Assembly (NCBI GenBank): GCA_000969725.1
Contig: JXSR01S048524.1
Origin: Ophiothrix spiculata
Taxonomy: Eukaryota > Echinodermata > Ophiuroidea > Amphilepidida > Ophiotrichidae
DNA: 20,108 nt
Strand: one strand, 5' to 3'
In this document: piece by piece, positions 1-7,699 of the stretch
How the letters are laid out: the number at the start of each line of letters is the position of its first letter
How positions within the stretch are numbered: position 1 is the first letter of the stretch
Translations under genes and position numbers: made by a program
Notes under the pieces: generated by a model
Told to the model about the DNA's origin: nothing
What the model saw: only the letters and a program-made list of their open reading frames with translations
Databases searched by the model: none

Positions 1-1173
1 TCGAATTTCCTAGCATGGCATTTCATATACCTGAGACATGGACCTATTCAAAAAGCATTGCTAGAATTGGTCCCCTTTTAGGAAAGCAAAATCTCTTCTG
101 GCCCATGGACTAGTACGTGTAAGCGGTCTGCGTGGACCCGGATCAAAGAACTGTGGCCATATTCATAAAGCATGCACATGATGCACTTAAGTGCAACTTT
201 TTAGGGGATTCCCTTAAATCTGATGAATTTTAAGACAAACTCTTAGAGTTACACTTAAATGAAGAAAATATTTAAGGGAGTTCCTTAACTCTTCAAATTT
301 AAGGGGATGTTGGAGCACCCTTCGGCCCCTGGATCTTGGAGATGCATGCATCTGGATCTGCAGTCCGTGTAGATTACCTCAAACTTTCGATATACACGAC
401 GGATGACTCTATAGGACTAATTGACATTATTTATCAAAAATGCGACGGAAGGTTAATTTAGATTCGGTAGTACTTTCGGTGTTGATTACTGTTTTCGGTT
501 GAATATATCGGAGGGAGAAGAAGAAAGAAGGGAGAGGGTATAAAGGAGACGAGAATGTTCACATTAAAAACAGACGAGATGTGCAAATCAAACTCTGCAT
601 GCTATCATAAATACCGTTATAGCAAACGTTATGTCAGTAATGGTTTGTAAATAAACTATCTTTATGAGAACGATTGAATCCAACACTTTTACTAGCTTTA
701 ACGAGTAATTTTTTCTCTACTTATTTTTTTCAGCAAATGTAGGAGAATGGCGGGAGTTTTTCAACAATGAGATAAACGACAAGTTTGACCAAGTCTATCA
801 GTCAAAAATGTGTTCATCTGGACTAACGCTTGACTTTGAATTATGATGATGAAGGAATAAAGATGTCTTCATAGATCGCACGATTGATCTCCAGAGCTGA
901 AACTTGTCGCTACGTCTGTCCCCGCGACAGTCGCCGCATAAGACTATTAAATAAAGTATCTGAAATACATTCCTTATTTGTAGAACACAGTTTTAAATGA
1001 AAGCGGACTATTTGTAATAGGAAATATCTTGCAATGCCATATATGACGTTAACATTTGATTTCGGATATATCACCTTGTGCCGAAAATGGTCGTCAAAAT
1101 ACGTTAGATATAGACATTAATACATTCAAATGACATCGGGGTAGGCCAACATCAGGACCTATGCTCTTCATGG
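1..1173. other. AT-rich non-coding stretch
   Basis: No convincing gene is visible. A 14-bp perfect palindrome centred on CTTAAG lies at 182-195. A small inverted repeat around CCCTTAAAT pairs 206-219 with 270-284, and a third related AATTTAAGGGG stretch lies near 296-306. The words cctattcaaaaagcat (about 43-58) and catattcataaagcat (about 158-173) are near-copies, so 1-310 is probably a decayed interspersed repeat. I see nothing structured between about 330 and 1170. Confidence 0.45.
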
Positions 1174-1202
1174 CTTATGGCTTGGTTCAATTGATCTGTA
1201 GA

Positions 1203-1440
1203 GGGGAGCGTGGCCGAGCGGTTAGAGCACGGGTCTCGTAATACATAGGTTGTGGGTTCGAGCCCCGGGCCGGGCGGTTTTCGTCTCCTTGTTTACTTGG
1301 GCAAGAAACTGTACTCTACTTGCTCCGTGGTTCGGAACTTGGAAGTCACGTAAAGCCGTTGGTCCCATGTACGAAATGACTCCTTAATGAGGTATGCATG
1401 TCATGCAAGTACAGTATTGATTTATTGATTGATTGATTGA
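1203..1440 (+). mobile_element. tRNA-derived SINE
   Basis: The head carries a pol III A box (TGGCCGAGCGG, 1211-1221) and a B box (GGTTCGAGCCC, 1255-1265), spaced as in a tRNA gene. The head is type-II-tRNA-like, but it continues into a non-tRNA body and ends in a simple-sequence tail built on TTGATT/GATT units (1417-1440). This is the normal SINE layout: tRNA head, unrelated body, short-repeat tail. It encodes no protein and would depend on a LINE reverse transcriptase. I do not assign a named family. A functional tRNA is unlikely because the body follows the B box directly and I did not find a good acceptor stem. Confidence 0.75.
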
Positions 1441-1480
1441 CTTGTGGCTAGGTGTATTTGACGGGAGCGTGGCCAAGCTG
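1441..1480 (+). repeat. Partial second copy of the SINE head and its 5' flank
   Basis: Immediately after the SINE tail, this stretch resembles 1174-1222. About 16 of 21 bases match in the flank part, followed by gggagcgtggccaagctg, which matches the start of the SINE head. Either the element is partly tandemly duplicated, or the family's true 5' end lies upstream of 1203. The copy stops before the B box. Confidence 0.45.
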
Positions 1481-1695
1481 AAAAGTATAATCTCCGGTTG
1501 ACGTTACATGTTAACTATAAAAATTATGAAAAACAAGTATTTTTGCTAAAACTGCTTTACGTATTGAGAAAGGTTTGGTATTATATGAGATATTATATAC
1601 CAGATGGAAAGTTTTCATTATTTTAATTGATGAAGTTATACCTAAAATAGCAATAAGGAGTTTTATAAGGGTTGAAGAGAGTGGGGAAGAGAGAT

Positions 1696-1906
1696 GCCCT
1701 ATTTCATAAAAGTTAAAATCAACCTAAGTCTAAAATATAGGATTCATCCTATCTTTTTTATATGAAAAAAAATCAGAAAAGGTCTTTATTTCAAATTTCC
1801 TTATGAGGTAAAAGATAACAGTAATAATAACATTAAGATATTCAGATGAGTAATTCGTCCTATAGTTCCATGACTTAGGTTGATTCTAACTTTTATAAAA
1901 TAGGGC
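1696..1906. mobile_element. MITE with long inverted arms (~52 bp)
   Basis: The left arm starts GCCCTATTTCATAAAAGTTA and the right arm, read on the other strand, starts GCCCTATTTTATAAAAGTTA. Pairing continues through AATCAACCTAAGTC and TATAGGA with scattered mismatches for about 52 bases per arm. The interior is AT-rich and has no coding potential. This is a non-autonomous DNA-transposon or foldback type element. I could not define a clean target-site duplication, so the superfamily is open. The short reading frames across it are by-products of the arms. Confidence 0.7.
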
Positions 1907-2498
1907 CCTGGTGGATAAGGAGCTGGTGGGTGAGGAGCCAGTTGAATTACATGCAAAATTGTAAGAAAGTGATAATTTATAATAAATATGTGTCTTGTAA
2001 AGAATAAAGATGTTGGAGTCATAATATTTTGTATACTTTTTCAATTGAACATGTAGGGTAGGTGCAGGTAATTGGAGACCGTTAAGCTCATTTGCATAAT
2101 TTAGATAAACATGAACAATGACAAACACTAAAATACGTTTTGAATTCTCTTCAGTAACTTTTACTTGAAATTTCGTAACATTATATAATTACATGGATTA
2201 ATTGTCCTAAATGAGATAACCAGGACTTGTACATCATCTTCAAATGTCTCCCATTACTTGCCTACGCAGTAATACATGGCACGTATACAAAACAATTTTA
2301 TTGAAAATTAAACTGTCATTTGTTTTAAGAATGAAGAACATATCGTCAATGAATTAAAACAATTAAAAAATGATCAAAACATAGTCCCCAAAATGTCGTA
2401 TGTTATCAGCGGATATTTTCATAAAAAGAAACACAAATTTGACATAATTCAGAAATTTGAATTTGCTTGTAGAGTTGAATGACATTTTTGCATTTTTT
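1907..2498. other. AT-rich stretch with no feature seen
   Basis: This is the spacer between the MITE and the truncated LINE. It is AT-rich with no plausible exon, no tRNA-like boxes and no obvious inverted repeat. Confidence 0.5.
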
Positions 2499-2506
2499 AC
2501 GTTAAA
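2499..2506 (+). repeat. Target-site duplication, LINE left copy (ACGTTAAA)
   Basis: ACGTTAAA occurs here directly before the first base of LINE homology and again at 4823-4830 directly after the LINE's GATGACGATGATG tail. This is what target-primed reverse transcription leaves around a 5'-truncated insertion. Confidence 0.7.
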
Positions 2507-3261
2507 ATGCATTTGACAGTCACCTTTGTGGACTTCAAAAAGGCCTTTGATTCGATAAATAGATCAGTAATGTTTTCTGTTCTGCGTCATTATGGTATAC
2601 CACAACCTCTGGTCAATGTAGTCCAAGTGCTCTACAATAATTCCACCAGTGCTGTAATGGTTGATGGAGGAATCTCGGAATCCTTTAACGTAACAACTGG
2701 AGTTCTTCAGGGTGATGTTATAGCACCATTCCTCTTTATCATTCTTGTTGACTACTTGTTGGGAAAGGCATCTGAACCTGGCACATGTGGGGTCGAGACA
2801 CATCCAATTCAATCAAGAAGATATCCGGCTAAATTCCTAAACGATTTAGACTTCGCCGATGACATTGCACTTCTTGAGTCATCAATGAAACGCGCATAGT
2901 CGCAGCTAACACGTACATCTCTGGCAGCTGCAGACCTTGGTCTTATCACCAGCGCACCCAAAACAGAGTTCATGACTATCAGCTGTCATCCACAGCCTCC
3001 CCTCCAAGTATATGGCAAATCAATCAGCCATGTATAAATGACTTCAGATTCTTGGCTTCCATGATGGGATCAAGTAACAGTGACCTGAAGAGAAGGAGAG
3101 CTCTTGCATGGACTGCCGCAAGTTTCTGGAAATTAGAGCATCTCTGGAAAAGTACAAGTATCCCAGATTAAGCTTTGATACAACTTGTGTCACCATATTT
3201 ATTGTTGTATGGCTGCGAGTCATGGATAATCTATAAGGATATAGAGAATAAAATCAACTCC

Positions 3262-4097
3262 CATACCGTAATATTTACCACTGATTTTTTTGGCATTAAA
3301 TCAATTTCCACATGCCCATGCAGTGCTGTGTTAACAATGGTCCAGTTCACTGCACTCACAGGTTTCTATAGGTTCCTATCAATAATGTATCAGCAAACCC
3401 AAATAGGATAGATTATAAAGCACAGACCAAGCATTGTAATGTTAGCTTTCCATAACCAGCATACCCAAATAGAATAGATTATAAAGTACACCTAGCATTG
3501 TAATGTAAGCTTTCCATAACCAGCATACCCAAATAGGATAGATTATAAAGCACAGACCAAGCATTGTAATGTTAGCTTTCCATCACAAGCATACCCAGAT
3601 ACGATAGATTATAAAGCACAGACCAAGCATTGTAATGTTAGTTTTCCATAACCAGCATACCCAAATAGGATAGATTATAAAACACAGACCAAGCATTGTA
3701 ATGTTAGCTTTCCATCACAAGCATACCCAAATAGGATAGATTATTACTCACAGACCAAGCATTGTAATGTTAGCTTTCCATAACCAGCAAACCCAAATAG
3801 GATAGATTATAAAACGCAGACCAAGCATGGTAATGTTAGCTTTCCATAACCAGCATACCGAGATACGATAGATTATAAATCACAGACCAAGCATTGTAAT
3901 GTTAGCTTTCCATCACAAGCATACCCAAATAGGATAGATTATTAATGTTAGCTTTCCATCACAAGCATACCCAAATAGGATAGATTATTACTCACAGACC
4001 AAGCATTGTAATGTTAGCTTTCCATAACCAGCATACCCAAATAGGATAGATTATAAAACGCAGACCAAGCAATAAGCTTACCATCACAAGCATACCG
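3262..4097. mobile_element. Insertion carrying a 66-bp satellite, within the LINE
   Basis: LINE coding similarity stops after the residues ENKINS (about 3261) and resumes with SCYRIMLN at about 4105, so the stretch between is inserted. It has a 5' arm of about 130 bp without repeats (3262-3391) followed by the tandem array. CATACCG occurs at both edges (3262-3268 and 4091-4097) and could be a 7-bp target duplication. The satellite units themselves contain catacc(c/g), so this is not secure. A unique arm followed by an internal minisatellite is known from Helitron-like and other non-autonomous elements of marine invertebrates; class membership here is inference. Confidence 0.6.
3392..4097 (+). 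repeat. 66-bp minisatellite/satellite, about 10.5 copies
   Basis: The word GATTATA (GATTATT in a few units), with GATT as the fixed part, recurs at 3411, 3477, 3541, 3607, 3673, 3739, 3805, 3871, 3937, 3983 and 4049. The period is 66, except one unit of 64 and one of 46 that lost 20 bases. Each unit contains cccaaataggatagatt, cagaccaagcattgtaatg and gctttcca. Units differ at a diagnostic site (ataaccagc, type A, or atcacaagc, type B). The order A A B A B A A B B A B indicates internal amplification of blocks. No coding capacity is apparent. Confidence 0.95.
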
Positions 4098-4260
4098 AAG
4101 TTGGCAAATCATGTTATCGTATAATGTTAAACATCAAGAGGATTGATAGAGTACCAAAAAGGTTACTATCTTACGGAGACTGTGCTCCTTGTCGAGAAAG
4201 CTAGGAGTCATCAATTGAAGTTCCTTGGGCATGTACTACGTATGCCTGATGGGGAGCCTG

Positions 4261-4267
4261 CTAAGGG
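4261..4267 (+). repeat. hAT-type target duplication, left copy
   Basis: CTAAGGG here against CTAAGGAG at 4618-4625. The LINE reading frame across the empty site needs CTAAGGAG, so the left copy lost one base of an original 8-bp duplication, the size hAT transposases make. Confidence 0.6.
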
Positions 4268-4617
4268 TAGGCCTGGGACTTTTCGGGTAATTGGCTACCC
4301 GGGTACCCGATTTATTTTTCGGTCGGTCACCCGGGTACCCGACGGTATTGATAATTGGGCATTTACAATGTTTGAGAAGTTTGGCGGGTCTACTATTACC
4401 ATATGATGTCTCAATTACACCAAAAACTTTGATTTTTCTCCAATGATTTATCATGTTTACATCGATTAGATGATGATTTTATTATAAATTATTGAACACA
4501 ATTGTGTTTTTGTTCAAAATTCTATTATTTTATTGCCCAGTTCGGGTAATCGGTCGTCAAATTTGTAACCGGGTAATCTCATGACGGGCGGGTACCCGGG
4601 TTTTAGTCCCAGGCCTA
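4268..4617. mobile_element. Non-autonomous hAT-like element (350 bp) inside the LINE
   Basis: The termini are perfect 13-bp inverted repeats, TAGGCCTGGGACT (4268-4280) and its complement (4605-4617). Subterminal regions are rich in CCCGGGTACCCG and CGGGTAATCGG words in both orientations, and the centre is AT-rich. Flanking bases fit an 8-bp duplication. Removing the element restores a continuous LINE protein frame (GEPAK followed by EYAL), which fixes both boundaries. It encodes nothing, so it would have moved using a transposase supplied in trans. Short reading frames running into it from the LINE are chance fusions. Confidence 0.85.
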
Positions 4618-4822
4618 CTAAGGAGTATGCATTGTAAGACCCAAAACATGGAAAGAGGAGACCTGGAAGACAAAGAACCTTGTTCTTGAAATACATCCAC
4701 TGTCTTCTTGGAGATGCAGATGGCATTCTGAATCATAGTCAACTGTCAGATATGGCTCAAAACCGTTGTGGTTGGAGGAAACTTGTGGTCGACTGCTGCG
4801 CAGCCGAAGGATGACGATGATG

Positions 4823-4830
4823 ACGTTAAA
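4823..4830 (+). repeat. Target-site duplication, LINE right copy (ACGTTAAA)
   Basis: Matches 2499-2506 exactly and follows the simple GATGACGATGATG 3' tail of the LINE. Confidence 0.7.
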
Positions 4831-4926
4831 CATGTTAAATTGATTGATAACCGACAGTAGATACTGATGATTCACAGAACGGTTTACATCCAAAAGAAAA
4901 TGGCGATACATTAAAGTTTTCCCAAT

Positions 4927-5094
4927 TACTGTAAAGCAGTTTAATTTCACTTTTTGGGTGCATTTTAATTTCACTAATTTGAATCATTTTGCTATTCAAT
5001 GCTATGTTAACAATTATTTTAGCGGCATTTTAATTTAGCGAATTGTGATACTAGCGAAATTAAAATGCTAGCGAAATGTTCATGCTTTACAGTA
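4927..5094. mobile_element. MITE, 168 bp, TIR TACTGTAAAGC
   Basis: The ends are TACTGTAAAGC (4927-4937) and its complement GCTTTACAGTA (5084-5094). Inside, words of the type GCATTTTAATTTCGCTA appear in both orientations (near 4960 and 5050-5078), extending the inverted symmetry. The outer TA on each side could be the target duplication of a Tc1/mariner-like parent. Non-coding. Confidence 0.75.
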
Positions 5095-5199
5095 CCTGCA
5101 CCAAAAATGTTCGATCTGACATTGTTTTGTTGTGCATTGGGTACCCCAAAACTACAAAAGATATATGTTATAAACCAATATCAGTTTGTCGTTTGATTA

Positions 5200-5485
5200 T
5201 AAAAAAATTAAAAAAAATCACCTTGTTTAGGCTTTCGCCATGGAAACCCCACTTGGTACTATACCAAGTAAGCTAAAGGAAGCTTATCTTCAACAGGGCT
5301 CCAAGATGTTTTTTAAATTCAGTTTTGAATGCAGGAGGAAGACCGGAGTATCCGGAGAAAAACCTGCGGAAGCGAGCATGGACCGAAAACCAAATGCACA
5401 TAAAGCGTCGGGCACGGGGCTCGAACCCGGGACCTCATTGGTGCAAGGCGAGGGAACTACCGCTGCGCCAACCCGCTCCCCCCTT
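5200..5485 (-). mobile_element. tRNA-derived SINE, minus strand
   Basis: On the minus strand the head reads GGGGAGCGGGTTGGCGCAGC, with an A box (TGGCGCAGCGG at 5460-5470) and a B box (GGTTCGAGCCC at 5417-5427). The anticodon-arm region CTCGCCTTGCACC resembles tRNA-Ala or tRNA-Val. Downstream on the minus strand the body contains CTCCGGATACTCCGG plus TCTTCCTCC (5334-5357), a core motif I recognise from SINEs of many marine invertebrates. The copy ends in an A/T-rich run near 5200-5220. Short plus-strand reading frames here are antisense to the SINE. Family name not assigned. Confidence 0.75.
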
Positions 5486-5569
5486 AATTATGATAATTGT
5501 CAAATCTGTGATCGAAATTGCAATGTTTATTTATATGTTTCTTCACTCAGCTTAATACTTTTGATTTAA

Positions 5570-5790
5570 AGTCACCCGTCGACCCGGGGTCCCATCATAG
5601 GCGACGTGTATGTAAGGCTCAAAAGACCCCCCCCCTTTCAGCATCACTGTCACCCAAAGACCCGTATTTTTTTACAATTGCCCGTGTTCTCACCCAAAGA
5701 TCCCCATAATTTTTTTATTTAAAATTTTCTGTCACCAAATGTCCAAATTCATGCTCTCACCCAATGACCGATCATTTTTTGAGCCTGTGC
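5570..5790. repeat. C-run repeat with short degenerate CACCCAAWGAC tandem units
   Basis: A run of nine C (5627-5635) is followed by repeated cacccaaagacccgt / cacccaaagatcccc / caccaaatgtccaaa / cacccaatgaccgat units separated by T-rich stretches. The same units occur near 14660-14770, so this is a dispersed family. No coding support. Confidence 0.55.
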
Positions 5791-6130
5791 TCAGTGGCGA
5801 AGCCATACTTTTTGGTCGGGGGGGGGGGGGCAAAGACATTCCGTCCCGATTTTTTCCCGATTCTCCCCCGGAGTGTGCACATTTCTTCCCGATTTTTCCC
5901 ACCAAAAAATCAATTTTCGTACACACACACCCAAAAAAATTCAAGTCGATTTTAAATACTGACAAGGAAAAAAAAGGTTTTAAGCGATTTTGGCACATCT
6001 TTTGACACGATTTTCTGCTTTTCCCCATGTTTTCTGTCTTGCAGTCTTACAGATGCTCTCTCATTTTTCTTGTCCTTCCAGATTTTTCCCGCTTGCTGTC
6101 CCGTGTCCCGATAAAAATGAAAATGTGCAT
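5791..6130. repeat. G-run-bearing interspersed repeat
   Basis: Begins with CAGTGGCGAAGCC, which resembles the CAGTGGCG ends of many hAT elements, and contains a run of 13 G (5818-5830). It continues with repeated ttcccgattttt words (about 5850-5900 and 6075-6115). I did not find a matching inverted end, so the boundaries and class are uncertain. Reading frames on both strands are low-complexity by-products. Confidence 0.4.
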
Positions 6131-6387
6131 TTCATTTTAGCAAGTAGTACAGCTTAGTCTTGCATCTGAGAAATTTTGAGCAAAATACGTCGAGCCGTTC
6201 TTGAGTAAACTGGAATTTTGTAAGGCGACTCAATTTTACTCCAATCCAAAGTACTCAATTTACTCCAATGTAATGTTAAAAGTTTATCATGCCATGTCGA
6301 GAGCAGATACATTTGACCGATCAATATACTTTAAACATGTTAAACTTACAACGTAGCCACAGAACGATCACAACTTCACAAAACATA

Positions 6388-6808
6388 TGTGACCGTCCAG
6401 CCCAAAGCAGCAGTAAATGCCAGCTCATGTCATTTTCACTTTTTGAATTATTTGCAAAGACCATGCTTTGAGGATTAAAATGACACCTCGATGAACTTCA
6501 CACGATTTCCAGAAGTCAAGTTATGGTCCGTCAAAGGTTGTCAGGGAGTAAAACGTATAACTGAGATAAACGCATTCAAAGATTAGTAAGCCCTATTTTT
6601 TCTGTTGTTCGTCTTAAGAATAAGGCAATTTATTTCACATTTCCCATTATTTTCTTGAAATGAAACTTTGCTGGTATTTTGTAGTAAGCGCTGGGATTGT
6701 AAATCTGTCAAAAAATCAATTTCGGCAAATAATGACCTTGACGTGTATTTCCACCTGCGCAAAATGAAGTTTCTGGCATTTACTGCTCATACGGGCTGGA
6801 CGGTCACA
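6388..6808. mobile_element. MITE, 421 bp, TIR TGTGACCGTCCAGCCC, TA-flanked
   Basis: The left end TGTGACCGTCCAGCCC and the right end GGGCTGGACGGTCACA are complements. The arms continue to GCAGTAAATGCCAG on both sides (about 40 bp with a short mismatched gap). TA dinucleotides flank both ends (6386-6387 and 6809-6810), the target duplication expected for Tc1/mariner-type transposition. No transposase is encoded. Confidence 0.8.
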
Positions 6809-6810
6809 TA

Positions 6811-7474
6811 TTGTTGACACCAAAACAAGGTTTCCATTATCTTTTTCTGCACTGAAAGTACAATGTACCACCCTAATTCATCGTGTACGTTTATTACTGA
6901 TTTACACATAATTATAATTAGTAAGGATAATTAATTTAATCCGAGTTCAGACTTAAAATTTAAATCCTTCGAAATAAGAGTACTCCGGCCATAGGATAAA
7001 GGTGTTTTCTTTTAGGAGCATTTCTACCCCAAAGAGGGGTATTTTAGGTCTTGGAATGACAAGGTTCAATGCGCACAAACACATCAAACAAACAAATTAC
7101 ATTTGGACACCCTGTACAATCTAAAGATACAGAATTGTTTTTTCGGAAGTGAGGTCTATTTATAACGGGGGGAAAAATGTATCTCGCCCTCAAATTAAAA
7201 AGGCCTATTTATTGTGTGCGTAGTTATGCTAACCAAATCAATTATTAATTAATCAATTGAATATTAATAGTAATAATTTTAGAATTATGTAAACATTGTA
7301 AACCAAAGCAAGCGCCATATGTTACCAGTTTACCGTGGTACAATCTGTTATCCATAATACGTAAAGCGCTCAAAAAAATAACAAAAATCAAAACAATTAA
7401 CCCATACCCACTCACATTTTCTAAAGAATAACGGATTCATGCAGATTGCGATGACAATTAAAACATTTTTGAAC
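6811..7474. other. Upstream flank of the gene; AT-rich
   Basis: AT-rich DNA between the 421-bp MITE and the gene's TATA-like box. TGGACACCCTGTA near 7104-7116 matches the end of the intronic MITE at 8315-8494, but no partner end was found, so it is probably a solo terminus. No plausible exon was seen. Confidence 0.4.
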
Positions 7475-7482
7475 TATAAAAA
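7475..7482 (+). promoter_or_regulatory. TATA-like box of the three-exon gene
   Basis: TATAAAAA lies 90 bases before the start codon. A start of transcription 25-30 bases downstream would fall near 7500-7506, giving a leader of about 60 bases. Position and sequence fit a core promoter, but there is no expression evidence. Confidence 0.45.
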
Positions 7483-7564
7483 GACTTGTCTTGCATCCAG
7501 AGTAGTGATAAATGTTTTTACTCCGAGATATTTCGTTACGTTCTGATATCAACTGGTGGTTACA

Positions 7565-7699
7565 ATGGCAGAAGCTTCATTTTTCATGCATTTTTCATGG
7601 CAGCGGTTTATTCCATTAGTTGCGTGGTTTTCTATCATTTTAATGGATTTGGTTTCTGCTCATGATGCTCATACAGATGAACCACGTGCACAGCGCTTG
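7565..7699 (+). CDS. Exon 1 (signal peptide exon, residues 1-45)
   Basis: 45 codons from ATG to a consensus donor G|GTAAGT at 7700. It encodes the whole signal peptide and about 13 mature residues. An upstream ATG at 7512 in another frame overlaps this start and ends within exon 1. Confidence 0.8.

Larger units (their letters stand above)
2507..4822 (+). pseudogene. 5'-truncated non-LTR retrotransposon (LINE) reverse transcriptase, interrupted by two insertions
   Basis: The copy begins inside the reverse transcriptase domain. Motif A reads TFVDFKKAFDSIN, then come TGVLQGD and the catalytic F-A-D-D motif near 2853-2864. After a stop at 2897-2899 the same frame continues (LTRTSLAAADLGLI...), then further frames give LKRRRALAWT, LLLYGCESW (about 3200-3225), CYRIMLNIKRIDRV (about 4108-4150), HQLKFLGHVLRMP (about 4210-4248) and, after the second insertion, GKRRPGRQRTLFLKYI and WRKLVVDCCAAEG to a stop at about 4812. 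At least two in-frame stops and several frameshifts make it dead. The endonuclease and N-terminus are absent. Without the insertions the copy is about 1.1 kb. Both active-site motifs place it in the non-LTR class, but I do not name the clade. Confidence 0.9.

Noticed and set aside
1203-1290. Functional tRNA gene
   Set aside because: A and B boxes are present, but I did not find a good acceptor stem; body and simple-repeat tail mark it as a SINE.
3392-4097. CRISPR array
   Set aside because: The 66-bp units are repeated in full with no unique spacers, and the genome is animal; this is a satellite.
4143-4406. 87-residue open frame starting at a non-ATG codon
   Set aside because: It is the LINE C-terminus (SHQLKFLGHVLRMP) running by chance into the hAT-like insertion; not a gene.
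5410-5485. Functional minus-strand tRNA-Ala/Val
   Set aside because: The anticodon arm is imperfect and the sequence continues into a SINE body with the CTCCGGATACTCCGG core.
5732-6028. Open frames on both strands across the G-run repeat
   Set aside because: Low-complexity sequence with few stops by composition; both strands are open at once, typical of repeats.
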